From Sphingomonadaceae bacterium (GTDB lineage Bacteria; Pseudomonadota; Alphaproteobacteria; Sphingomonadales; Sphingomonadaceae): a DNA stretch of 64,000 bases. The notes under the pieces were generated by a model. That model worked only from the letters and a program-made list of their open reading frames with translations. It searched no databases and was not told where the DNA came from. This document shows, piece by piece, positions 16,322 to 25,399 of this stretch. The stretch's first letter is position 1. Every line of letters starts with the position of its first letter. Made by a program: the position numbers and the translations under genes. Location: the NCBI GenBank assembly GCA_019239915.1, contig JAFAZF010000036.1:1-64000 (forward strand), in the 5' to 3' direction.

Positions 16322-19300
16322 TCAGAAGTCGACCGACGCTCCCACAAACACGTAGCGTCCGAGGACGTCATACACCTGTGGGAAGGTGTTGCCCGCGCCA
16401 AGCGATTTGGACGGCGTGACCGCCGAGCCCAGGATCGGCGGATCCTTGTCGAAAAGGTTCTCCGCGCCGATCCGCAACGAGACTTTGTTCGCAAGACGAG
16501 CGGTCGCGGTCAAGTCAAAGTAGCTCACGTTTTTGATCCGCTCGTCAACGGGGTAGACCGTGCCACCGATATCCGGGTTGGTTGTATCAACCTTGGTATG
16601 CCCGATGAACCGCCATTGGCCAGAGAGCGACAAGTTCCAAGGTGTCGTCCAGGTCAAGCGAGCTTTGTGGCGCCACCGGGGCGTGGGCGTACCGCAGGTT
16701 GCACCGAAATAGCCCGCGCAATCGAATTTGGACGGACCAATGTTGTTAACAACGAGTTTATCTAGGTAAGTTCCGAAGAGGGAAAATCCGAGCGAGCCCC
16801 ACTTCTGCATTCTATAGGTGTAGTTCGCCGCAAAGTCGATACCTCTCGTGGTTTCTGTTCCAGCGTTCAACGTAGTATCGACTACGTAGCCGTCCTTATT
16901 CAGCCAAAGCGATCCCTGCGCTCCGGCGTCAGTGTTGCGATGAATGAGGTTGCAATACACCGCCTCGCCCGTGAGGCCGCATTCATCAAGGATGTTATCC
17001 TCTCCAAGTCCGGCCGAAATGATTCCGCTGATCCTTATGCGATAGGCATCAATCGAGAGGTTGAAGCCACGGAGGAAGCTCGGCGTTAGAACCATTCCAA
17101 GAGTATAGGTATCGGACTTCTCCGGTTTCAGCGAGCTTGGATCCACAGGACCGCCAATCTGGCCGTAATACTGCTTCGCAGGATTGGGCGCGATGTTGCC
17201 GTATTCAGCCGCAGTCACGCCTTCTCGCGCGCATTGCGCGGCGGTGAACACCGGCGTTGTCCCTTCGCAAGGATCATGCGACCCGTCGAGCGCGATCTGA
17301 TTCGGCGCGAACAGTTCCGAGACATTCGGTGCGCGCACAGCGCGGTTATAGCCGCCTCGGAACCGAATGTCGGACGTCGGCGCATATTCTAGCTGCCCCT
17401 TATAGGAGGACACTGCCCCTTCCGGATTGTAGCTTGAGTATCGGTAACCACCGGTCAGGACCAATTCTTTTATGAATGGTTTGTCGCTTGCGACCGGGAC
17501 GCGCAACTCTGCAAAACCTTCCTTCACGTCGAAGCCACCGCTAAGTGGCTTAACCGCGCTGCCGAACCCCGAAAGATCACCTTCAACTGAAAGCGCATCT
17601 GCAGCCGTTTTGAGCGTCTCCCGGCGATATTCGGCGCCAATGTTGAGCCCTATACCTTCCGTGGACCAAGGCGACTGAACTCCATATTCGCCCCCGAGGA
17701 TGGTTATGGAGCCACCGGCAACCTTTTCAGTAGTTTCACCGGTGATAATCGAAGGCGCCTCAAGATAATTGAGGGCGGCCTGTGTGACACCGGCAGCAAC
17801 ATTGTTTTGAATAGTCGTCGTTCCGGTCCAGATATTGTATGGTACGCAGTTGGTGTCACTGCCACTCAGGACGGACTCACAAACAGGCAACCCGGTAGCC
17901 GGATCGGTAACAACGTTTAGCGCGTTGTTCAGGCGGCTTATGGAAAAGTAATCAGTCGCGTATTCTTTGAGCTGAACATCGCCATATTGGAAAGAGACAT
18001 CATAGCTGATCCCCTTTGCAAGCTCGCCTTTGGAGCCGAGGACGGCGCGATAATCAGTATGGCGGTAGTCATTGATGCGTGGGCCGCCTTCCACATTGCG
18101 ACGGGCGACGTATGCGATACCGCTGGGCGAACCTTGAGCATTCAGAACCGGGTTGCCATTGGCATCAGTCACCAAGTTTGCAGGATCGCCGCAGATCGCG
18201 GCTAGAGCGCTTGCGTTGGCAGCCAAAAGCGGATTGTTGCAATTGACGCTGGAGGTATCCGTGAAGTCGCCACCAGGTGCCGTATGGCTGGCCGACTCAT
18301 CGTCCATGAACATGAACTCGGCGTAGGGCTTGAAGGCGTCCGACACTTCGTAACGCCCGAAGAAGCCGGCCGTGTAGCGCTTGTCGTTGCGCTGAAAATA
18401 ATTCAATGGCGCGTAATTATACGTTCCGTACCCCGGCGTGATGGTTCGCCCTGGCCCGACCTGGAATGTACCGCTATTCACGCCGAATATGTTTGCTGGA
18501 GCAGCAATGGGCGAGCCGCCGCAGGAGCGACCGGCGGCAACACTGAGGCTTTCATCAAGCCCGCATGCCGAATAGTCACGATCTCCTTGGGTAACCGCGG
18601 CTATCTTGCGATAGTTGAAATAGCCCACGATATGGCCACGCCCATCGTCGGTCGCCGCGCCGATCTTGACGCTCATGTTGAAAGTTCTGCCGTCGACGGT
18701 CGGCCCCTTCGGGTCCTCGTAGCCGGCCGCATCGACCAGACCCTGTGCGGTCTTGTTGGCGTTGTTGTGCGGGTAGAGGCTGTATTGGCCATCGACGGAC
18801 ACGCCCGTGAAATCGGTGTCCATGATGAAGTTGACGACACCCGCGACCGCGTCCGAACCGTAAACCGAGCCGGCGCCGCCGGTCAGTACGTCGATGCGCT
18901 TCACCATGATGTCGGGAATGATGTTGATGTCGGCACCGCCGGCGGTGATCGGATCACCGACCTGCAGCCGATGGCCATCGACGAGCACGAGCGTGCGCTG
19001 CGCGCCAAGATTGCGCAGATTGATCGTCGCGGTGCCGTCGGAGGGGTTGTTCGAGAAGCCGCCCTGGTCGGCGAAGACCTGCGGCAGCGAGTTGAGTAGG
19101 TCTTCGATTCGGGTCGTGCCCTGGAGCTTGAGCTCCTGGCTGGTGACGACCGTGACCGGGCTGGTCGAGGTCAGGTTCGGCTGCGGAATGCGCGAGCCGG
19201 TGACGATGATCTCGCCGCCGTTCGTGCTGGCCGGCGACGCGTCGGCCGAAGTGGTCGGCGCGGTCGCGGCGTTGGCGGCGCCCGAGATCGAGCCGGCGGG

Positions 19301-19405
19301 CGCGGTCTGGTCGCTCACCTGCGCGAAAGCTGGCGCGGACGCGACGACGGCGCCGGCGACGATCGTCGAAGCCAGGAGGCGGTGCCGAATATCAATCTTG
19401 CTCAT
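16322..19405 (-). CDS. TonB-dependent outer-membrane receptor
   Basis: A 1027-residue receptor. The ATG at 19405 follows AGGGG and gives a signal peptide (HRLLASTIVAGAVVASAPAF-A). A Thr/Ala/Ser-rich linker precedes the TonB-box-like GGEIIVTGSRI, then the plug domain (TSPVTVVTSQELKLQGTTRI ... GSDAVAGVVNFI) and a long beta-barrel ending RYVFVGASVDF with the terminal Phe. Such receptors import siderophores, sugars or peptides using the proton motive force. The neighbouring PKHD dioxygenase suggests an iron-related or modified ligand, but the specificity cannot be read from sequence. The linker and large size (>1000 residues) are common in sphingomonads. Confidence 0.9.
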   Translation of the reverse strand: MSKIDIRHRLLASTIVAGAVVASAPAFAQVSDQTAPAGSISGAANAATAPTTSADASPASTNGGEIIVTGSRIPQPNLTSTSPVTVVTSQELKLQGTTRIEDLLNSLPQVFADQGGFSNNPSDGTATINLRNLGAQRTLVLVDGHRLQVGDPITAGGADINIIPDIMVKRIDVLTGGAGSVYGSDAVAGVVNFIMDTDFTGVSVDGQYSLYPHNNANKTAQGLVDAAGYEDPKGPTVDGRTFNMSVKIGAATDDGRGHIVGYFNYRKIAAVTQGDRDYSACGLDESLSVAAGRSCGGSPIAAPANIFGVNSGTFQVGPGRTITPGYGTYNYAPLNYFQRNDKRYTAGFFGRYEVSDAFKPYAEFMFMDDESASHTAPGGDFTDTSSVNCNNPLLAANASALAAICGDPANLVTDANGNPVLNAQGSPSGIAYVARRNVEGGPRINDYRHTDYRAVLGSKGELAKGISYDVSFQYGDVQLKEYATDYFSISRLNNALNVVTDPATGLPVCESVLSGSDTNCVPYNIWTGTTTIQNNVAAGVTQAALNYLEAPSIITGETTEKVAGGSITILGGEYGVQSPWSTEGIGLNIGAEYRRETLKTAADALSVEGDLSGFGSAVKPLSGGFDVKEGFAELRVPVASDKPFIKELVLTGGYRYSSYNPEGAVSSYKGQLEYAPTSDIRFRGGYNRAVRAPNVSELFAPNQIALDGSHDPCEGTTPVFTAAQCAREGVTAAEYGNIAPNPAKQYYGQIGGPVDPSSLKPEKSDTYTLGMVLTPSFLRGFNLSIDAYRIRISGIISAGLGEDNILDECGLTGEAVYCNLIHRNTDAGAQGSLWLNKDGYVVDTTLNAGTETTRGIDFAANYTYRMQKWGSLGFSLFGTYLDKLVVNNIGPSKFDCAGYFGATCGTPTPRWRHKARLTWTTPWNLSLSGQWRFIGHTKVDTTNPDIGGTVYPVDERIKNVSYFDLTATARLANKVSLRIGAENLFDKDPPILGSAVTPSKSLGAGNTFPQVYDVLGRYVFVGASVDF

Positions 19406-19517
19406 GATGACCCCTATTCGAGGCCGAGGATTGTGCACGGCCTCCATTGTTGCACTCCCGGATACCAGGCGCGGCTGGTGATCGGATTAATGTCCGATTT
19501 ACGGGGACGACCCTTAA

Positions 19518-19583
19518 TGCTGCAATGTTGAAACAGTCTTTGTTACATTTTGCATCGAGCTGTAGCATTTTCGCAACATTTCC
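19518..19583. promoter_or_regulatory. TGCAATGTTGAAACA / CGCAACAT repeat, copy 1
   Basis: TGCTGCAATGTTGAAACA (19518-19535) is followed 25 bp later by CTGTAGCA-n-CGCAACATT (19560-19580). The same arrangement occurs at 21707-21769 with nearly identical spacing. This copy lies ~115 bp upstream of the TonB receptor start, where a promoter or operator is expected, and also forms one flank of the recombinase pseudogene. Confidence 0.5.
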
Positions 19584-19707
19584 GATGCCGACGCTCCCGA
19601 GGCTGCCGGCCCCCCACGCGGGGCCTCGCTTCGCGCCTTCTGAAAAGAAGGTAGCAGCAGCTATGGAGTGCGATCGTCACCAAAGCCTGAATCGATGATC
19701 AGCGATT

Positions 19708-21502
19708 TCAGTTTGGCGCAGTGTGTTCTTTATCCCAGTCGATCCGAGCCCAGATGGTTGCGAGTTCTCGCCAAGGGACGCTTGCAAACATCAGTCGATC
19801 GAGCTCGGACTTGAGGAATTTGAGATTGATCCCGTCTCCATAGCGCCCACCAGTCGACATGGGCGTGTGCCCGCATAATCGATCAAGAACACTGTCTTGC
19901 ACGCGCTCGGCACGACCTTCATCCTTGAAACGATGGCGAAGGCTGTGAAATACCAGGCGCTCGTCTGTGGAAACGAATCTCCTGATATACCTATTGGCGC
20001 GGCGTGATGCCTCCTTGGTATGCCTCATCAATTTGTCGGGCTGTAGATCCGGGAATAGTCTCGTGATTCCAAGATTACGCAGGCTTGCGAGGTAGCGTTC
20101 CAAGCCAAGATCAGTAAGATATTTGTGGATCGGAATTAGTCGCCGCGAGCTATTGTTCTTCAAGTTTTTTTGGATCTCGCCTGCTGGTGTAGGCGCGCCA
20201 AGGAACTCACGATCATCAACATCGATATACAGGATGTCTCCGTCTCGCTTGATGTCGTCCAACCTCGCCTGCCCCACCTCCTCGAGTCGAGCGCCCGACG
20301 TTAATCCGAGGAGAAAAAGCCAAGCGAGTGTCCTATCGGTTACCGCTCCTCTTCGCGATCGCCAGCCACCGGGCTCACAGAATAGCGGTGCTCCGAACAG
20401 AACCCGAAGCTCGCCATCTTGAAAGCTTCGGCGGCCACCACCGGCGGACAAGTAGCCGGAGATCTTGATCCGCGCCGCAACGTTTTCTGGTATCCAACGC
20501 TCCTGATGAGCGAAACTCATGATCGCCTGGACAGCGCCAATCCGCTTCTTAAGTGTAGCAGCGCTGATCCGCGGGCACTGGCTGTTCTGATGCCGCTTGA
20601 TTCTGTCTCGAAAGCCGAGCACCCGATCCTCTCTCGACATGTTCTTTGGCAACTTCTTGGCTTTCGTCGCGATAGTCAAAGAGCATATCTTTGGTGACGC
20701 TCGTGACAGGAATGTCACCAATAAAGTCAATGAGATCGACGACTGCGACTTTCGCCTCCCGAAGAGATTGCGGTCTTGGATTTCGCTCCTTCTGCCAAGC
20801 GTCAAGCAGTTCGCCGAAGCGCATCTGCGGACGTCGTCGATCTTTCGGAACATAGCGGGCGGGTCCCTCGACCTCACATCGCAGCTCGGCATTATCGCTG
20901 CGAAGCTGAGTGTTGAACGCCTCCATCAAGGCACGCTCGTTGGCAGCGCTGCGAACAACAGCGGCTCCGAGGCCTTTGAATATCCGCTCCAGCAAAAGTG
21001 AAGAGGCCTTCAGCCATTCGCTGGTTGGAAGCTTATCAATCGTTCGCAGCCACACATCACCAATCAACTGATGCCCTGCAAGCGAGCGAAAGTCGGAGGG
21101 ACCCGTGTCGAGGTTCGATGGAAGGAGGCCAGGCGCGCCTGTACCGAACAGATGGTCTGCGGTGTCCTCCAGCCAAAATGCATAGATCAGGCTGGGCCAC
21201 CGAGCGTTTCGTGTCGCCGGCTCCGATAGGAATCTTCTTAATAGAGCGGAGGCCTCTTGGGGCGAGAGCTCTTCGTCAGCGCGATTCTTGATCAGCGCCG
21301 CCCGAGCTTGGTCGAAACGCGCCTCAAGGGCAGCATTAGCCGCAATGAAAAGCCTCGTCGCTTCCCCCGGCTCGCGGGTAGCGAGTGAGACCTTCCACAT
21401 CGCGCGGCCACCGAAGTGGCTTCGAAGGTTCACCGGGATCTGACGGCGCAAATAGAACATGTGGGTTTTTGGATGCCGCCAAGGCTTTGCCATGTTGACC
21501 AT
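19708..21502 (-). pseudogene. frameshifted tyrosine recombinase (integrase)
   Basis: Two overlapping frames make one ~598-residue protein. The first (from 21502) starts MVNMAKPWRHPKTHMFYLRR, a DUF6538-type N-terminus, and runs to MLFDYRDE. The second continues KKLPKNMSREDRVLGF to the C-terminus. Removing one A from the GACGAAAGCC stretch near 20668 would restore the frame. The catalytic domain has the first Arg in TSGARLEEVGQ, HSLRHRFKD (H-x-x-R) and GHTPMSTGGRYGDG with the likely nucleophilic Tyr. It is probably the integrase of a small or lost element. A sequencing error would make it intact. Confidence 0.8.
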
Positions 21503-21706
21503 TTTAGCTGCCGCTGTACCACTCTGCTGTACCAGCGGGTCGTTAAGGCGGTCTAAATCAAGGCTTTTACGGAGCTTAGGCCCACATGGTGACCCCTGTT
21601 AGAGGGCGCGCGGATCCGTCGCGGCCTCTCGGTTTCGATCCCGATCGGCCGCACGCGTGCGCGCCGGCCTTCGGATTAACCGCAGGTGTATGGAAATTCG
21701 GTTAGC

Positions 21707-21769
21707 TGCTGCAATGTTGAAACATGATCTGCAACATTTCCGCGTCCGCCTGTAGCAATTACGCAACAT
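21707..21769. promoter_or_regulatory. TGCAATGTTGAAACA / CGCAACAT repeat, copy 2
   Basis: The first 18 bases are identical to those at 19518, and CTGTAGCA-n-CGCAACAT follows at the same distance (21750-21768). An additional CTGCAACATTTC lies between. It is upstream of the secreted-protein gene at 21831 and beyond the 5' end of the recombinase gene. Either both promoters share a regulator or these are attachment-site copies left by integration. The rest of 21503-21824 shows nothing else I can name. Confidence 0.5.
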
Positions 21770-21830
21770 AGGCTTGTCGCGGCCCGCGCGCTGGGCTTAA
21801 TTCGGCGGGCGAGCAGCAGGGGGAATGGCG

Positions 21831-22358
21831 ATGCGCAGAGGCGTGGCGGTGGTTGCGATCGGGCTGCTCGGCCTCGCGGCGGCGGCCGATGCCGGACCTA
21901 AAGGCACGACCAAGCGGCCCGAGCCCAAGATCCTCACCGATACCTTCACGTGCAGCGGCATCGCCGACGATCATGCCCGGCTCGTCTGCTTCGACCGCGC
22001 CGTCGCCGCGCTCAAGCAGGCCTATGCGGCCGACGACCTGCTCGTCGCCGACCGCGAGAGCGTGCGCAAGGCGAAGCGTTCGCTGTTCGGCCTGTCGCTG
22101 CCCTCGTTCGATCTGTTCGGCGGCGGCGGCGATCGCGAGGACAGCCAGATCGACGTCGCCGTTCAGGCGGCGCGGTTCGAGAGCGACGGCAGCGTCACCG
22201 TCACGCTGGAGAGCGCCGGCACGTGGCGGCAGGTCGACGACAATTCGCTGCCGTCACTGCCGAAACCGGGCGACAAGGTCACCGTCAAGAAGGGCGCGCT
22301 CGGCAGCTACTGGATCAGCTACGGGCGCTACGCCTTCAAGGCGCATCGCGTGAACTGA
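21831..22358 (+). CDS. hypothetical secreted protein
   Basis: A 175-residue protein with an N-terminal signal peptide (MRRGVAVVAIGLLGLAAAAD-A). The ATG at 21831 sits 8 bp after AGGGGG; the ATG at 21825 would be too close. The mature part has FTCSGIADDHARLVCFDRAV, the Cys-x-Asp-x-RLxC(Y/F)D pattern found in several periplasmic proteins of unknown role, including T6SS-associated ones. No T6SS genes are nearby. The C-terminal half looks beta-rich. Function is unknown. Confidence 0.65.
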   Translation: MRRGVAVVAIGLLGLAAAADAGPKGTTKRPEPKILTDTFTCSGIADDHARLVCFDRAVAALKQAYAADDLLVADRESVRKAKRSLFGLSLPSFDLFGGGGDREDSQIDVAVQAARFESDGSVTVTLESAGTWRQVDDNSLPSLPKPGDKVTVKKGALGSYWISYGRYAFKAHRVN

Positions 22359-22380
22359 GGCGCAGCGGGTCGCGCGCCTT

Positions 22381-24249
22381 TCACAACGTGTAGCCCATCG
22401 TCTCGGCCCACGGCGCGAGCAGCGGCAGCACCGGCTTCAGTTCCTCGCGATAGGCCTCCCAGCGACCGCGCGAGCGCCGGTAGATCGGTTGCGCGACCTG
22501 GGCGTAGCTCGGCGTCGCGATATAGCCGCGATCGCGCGCGGCACGCTGATGGTCGAGCATGTCGGCGTTCCAGCTCAGGCCAAGGAAGTTGGCCAGCGGA
22601 CGCAGCTCGGCCTCAACATCTTCGATCATCCGCTCGTAGCGAACGTCGTGCACGTTGAGTGGCAAAACCGTCTTGCACTGCACCCAATATTGCTGCATTG
22701 CATCATAGAGCTTCGCGATGTCCTCCAGCGTCAGGAAGTTCGCGCCGGCGAGATCGGGCCGCATCCGCGTCATGAAGCAGCTCAGCACGACATCGCAGGG
22801 GTGGCGCTCGACGAAGATGTAGCGTGCATCCGGGAACAGCCGGTGCGCCAGCGTAGCACCGGTGCCGCCGAGCGGCGACTTGTCGACGATCAGCCGCCCG
22901 TTCGCGGCGCCGCCCGCCGCCGCGGCAAGCTGACGGTAGCGCACGCGGGCAGCGACGATCGCCGCTTCGTCCATCGTCGCGAGCGCAGCGGTCGAGCCGA
23001 GTTCCTGGGAGAGCGTGGGCAGGATCTCCGGCTCCTCGAGCACCTGGACGTCGCGATGCGCCATCAGCATCGTATCGAGCAGCGTCGTGCCCGAACGCGG
23101 AAATCCGAACATGAAGACGGGCGCGCGCCCGCGATCGGGTGGCGTCGGCGTCCAGCCGGCGTACCAGTTTGGCGTCGTGATCGCGGCGATCCGCGCGATC
23201 CGCGCGCGATATTCGGCGGCAAGGCCGGCGGCGTCGGCGATCTCGGCGCCGGTGATCCGGTTCATCTCGGCGAAAGCGGCGAAGGCGGCGGCGCGATGGC
23301 CGCGGCGGTCCTCGATTTCGCCGATCAGCTGCGCCCGCCCGCCGCCATCCTCGTTCGCCGGCGCCGCGCTTGCGGCGGCCAGCGCGGCATCGAGATCGCC
23401 GCGTCGCAGCAGCAACCGCGCACGCACCAGCGCGGTCTTGGCGGGCGCGACGCCGATCGCGGCGATCCGCGCCAGCACCGCGTCGAGCGCGTCGAGCCGA
23501 TTGGTGCGTTCGAGCAGCGTTGCCAGCGCGAGCAGCGCGGGCACGAAATCCCGATCGAGCGCCAGCGCCGTGCGCAGGCTCGCCTCGGCCTCGTCGGTTC
23601 GTTCGAGCTGCTCCTCGATCCGCGCCGCCAGGACGTGGCCGAGCGGATCGGGCGGGCGCCGACGCAGTTCGGCAAGCGCCGTCTCGCCCTGCCCTGCCGC
23701 GACCTGCGCGTCCGCCAACCGCAGCCGCACTTCCGGGCGGTCGCCGAGCGCGAGCGATCGTCCGAACGCCGCCACCGCACCGACAGGATCGCCGAGCGCC
23801 AACCGTGTCTCGCCGAGATGCGCGAGATCCGCCGCGTCCGCCGCCGCGCCGAGCCGATCGTAGAGAGCCGCCGCCTCGGCGTGCCGCCCCCGTCGCCGCG
23901 CGAGCTCGGCCTGCAGCCGGACCATCTCGACAGCGCCGCCGCCTTCGATCCGCAGCGCCGCGATCGCGGGTTCGGCCTCGTCCAGCATGCCGGCCGCAAG
24001 CAGCGCGCGGGCGAGTTCGAACTTCGGCAGCGGGTCGGCCGGCAACAGCGCCGCCGCCCGCCGCAAATGCGGCAACGCGCCGGGGGCATCGTCGCGGCGC
24101 ATGTGCAGCACCCCCGCGAACATCGCGAGGCCGGGATCGTCGGGCTGCGCCGCGCGCGCCGCCGCCACCGCCGCGATCGCGCCGTCGAGATCGCCCGACC
24201 GCGCGAGGCCGATCGCGCGCTCGGCATCGGGATGAAGCGGCGCGCTCAC
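22381..24249 (-). CDS. TPR-repeat sulfotransferase
   Basis: A 622-residue protein: ~350 residues of TPR-like helical repeats, then a sulfotransferase domain. The 5'-phosphosulfate loop is GFPRSGTTLLDTML, the 3'-phosphate site is YIFVERHPCDVVLSCF, and VDKSPLGGTG lies between. Such proteins transfer sulfate from PAPS to carbohydrates or proteins; the acceptor is unknown. The start chosen is GTG at 24249, which gives VSAPLHPDAERAIGLARSGD, 11 bp after the M23 peptidase stop. An ATG at 24363 would run far into that gene. Bacterial TPR-sulfotransferases are frequent in sphingomonads. Confidence 0.85.
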   Translation of the reverse strand: MSAPLHPDAERAIGLARSGDLDGAIAAVAAARAAQPDDPGLAMFAGVLHMRRDDAPGALPHLRRAAALLPADPLPKFELARALLAAGMLDEAEPAIAALRIEGGGAVEMVRLQAELARRRGRHAEAAALYDRLGAAADAADLAHLGETRLALGDPVGAVAAFGRSLALGDRPEVRLRLADAQVAAGQGETALAELRRRPPDPLGHVLAARIEEQLERTDEAEASLRTALALDRDFVPALLALATLLERTNRLDALDAVLARIAAIGVAPAKTALVRARLLLRRGDLDAALAAASAAPANEDGGGRAQLIGEIEDRRGHRAAAFAAFAEMNRITGAEIADAAGLAAEYRARIARIAAITTPNWYAGWTPTPPDRGRAPVFMFGFPRSGTTLLDTMLMAHRDVQVLEEPEILPTLSQELGSTAALATMDEAAIVAARVRYRQLAAAAGGAANGRLIVDKSPLGGTGATLAHRLFPDARYIFVERHPCDVVLSCFMTRMRPDLAGANFLTLEDIAKLYDAMQQYWVQCKTVLPLNVHDVRYERMIEDVEAELRPLANFLGLSWNADMLDHQRAARDRGYIATPSYAQVAQPIYRRSRGRWEAYREELKPVLPLLAPWAETMGYTL

Positions 24250-24260
24250 GGCTTGCGCCC

Positions 24261-25169
24261 CTAGTCTCCGCTCGCACCCTCGACCGGCAGCGTCTGCCCG
24301 GGCGGCGGACCGCCGATCAGCAGCAGCGGATCGAGCCGCTCGTCGCGCCAGCGCAAGGACCAATGGAGATGCGGACCGGTGGCCCGGCCGGTCATGCCGA
24401 CCAGCCCGATCGGCTGGCCCTGGCGGACCTGGTCGCCGACATGCACGTCGATCCTACTCAGGTGCAGGAAGCTCGAGGACAGCCCCATGCCGTGATCGAT
24501 CATCAGCAGGTTGCCCTCGAGGCTGAACGGGTGATCGGCGGCAAGGATGACGACGCCATCCGCCGGCGCCGCGACCGGCGTTCCGGTCGGCTGCGCGATG
24601 TCGAGGCCCGAATGGAAGCTGCCCTTCTCGCCCTGGTAGATGCGCTGCGATCCGAACAGCCCGCTGATCCGCCCAATCACCGGCCACGCGAAGCGCTGCC
24701 GCCAGCCATCGCTCTCCGGCAGCAGCGCGCGCGCGGCCGCGATCTGATCGAGCTCGAGCTTGCGCTTGGCGAGGAATTCCGGTGTCGGCGTCGTGCCCTT
24801 GGGGATCGGCAGCGCCTCGATATGCCACTGGCGCGGTGCGATCGTCAGCGGATCACGCACCATCGTTCCGTCGCCACGCGTCGCGACGAGCAGCGCGGCC
24901 GGGCCGTGATCGCGGCCGAAGCCGATGAGGAAGCGGCCGTCCGGCGCGAGCCTGATCGGCGCGCCGTCGAGCGTCAGCACGGTAGTGCCGGCGGGCGCGG
25001 TGCCGATGACCATGCCGCCCTGGCTAAGCGGCCCCTGGAGCGCGAAATCGCCTGGCGCCACCGCAGCGCTCGCCGCGCCACCTGCCGGCGATTGGGCGGC
25101 CAGCGCTTCGACGCAGGCGACCAGCGATCCGATCAGCGCGACGCTCGCGAGCGCCTGCCCCAACCTCAC
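24261..25169 (-). CDS. M23-family metallopeptidase, putative lipoprotein
   Basis: A 302-residue envelope protein. The N-terminus ALIGSLVAC fits a lipobox with Cys19, suggesting lipidation. The C-terminal LytM/M23 domain has the zinc ligands in SFHSGLDIAQP (H-x3-D) and GPHLHWSL (HxH). The expected role is peptidoglycan hydrolysis or activation of amidases. The ATG overlaps the stop of the DUF2093 gene by 4 bp, so the two are co-translated. The sulfotransferase gene follows 11 bp downstream. Confidence 0.88.
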   Translation of the reverse strand: MRLGQALASVALIGSLVACVEALAAQSPAGGAASAAVAPGDFALQGPLSQGGMVIGTAPAGTTVLTLDGAPIRLAPDGRFLIGFGRDHGPAALLVATRGDGTMVRDPLTIAPRQWHIEALPIPKGTTPTPEFLAKRKLELDQIAAARALLPESDGWRQRFAWPVIGRISGLFGSQRIYQGEKGSFHSGLDIAQPTGTPVAAPADGVVILAADHPFSLEGNLLMIDHGMGLSSSFLHLSRIDVHVGDQVRQGQPIGLVGMTGRATGPHLHWSLRWRDERLDPLLLIGGPPPGQTLPVEGASGD

Positions 25170-25372
25170 CCGCGTGCCTCGGCCGCCGTCGCGACCTCGG
25201 CCGACACATAGGCCTCCTGCCGCGCGACGCTCCAGTAGCGGAGATGATCGAGCGTGATCTTCTCGCCGGTGACCGCGCAGAGCACGTGATCGCCGGGCAG
25301 CAGCACGCGGAAGCCGTTGGCGAGGTAGCGCAGCCGCGCCGGGCGGCCGCTGTTCGACATCAGCATCGGCAT
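25166..25372 (-). CDS. DUF2093 protein
   Basis: A 68-residue protein with RYLANGFRVLLPGDHVLCAV, TGEKITLDHLRYWSVARQEA and YV, the conserved core of the alphaproteobacterial DUF2093 family, which has no known function. It lies between xseA (27 bp upstream) and the M23 peptidase gene (4-bp overlap) on the same strand, so probably in one transcript. Confidence 0.85.
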   Translation of the reverse strand: MPMLMSNSGRPARLRYLANGFRVLLPGDHVLCAVTGEKITLDHLRYWSVARQEAYVSAEVATAAEARG

Positions 25373-25399
25373 ATCCTCGTCTTCATCCCGCGGTCCCGC

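Noticed and set aside
15516-19405. A siderophore or RiPP biosynthesis cluster around the dioxygenase and TonB receptor.
   Set aside because: No synthetase, precursor peptide, protease or export genes accompany them; PKHD dioxygenase plus receptor is a common uptake pairing.
22489-25211. Long open frames on the plus strand opposite the sulfotransferase and M23 peptidase genes.
   Set aside because: They are Arg/Ala-rich antisense frames typical of high-GC DNA, lack family motifs, and overlap well-supported genes on the other strand.
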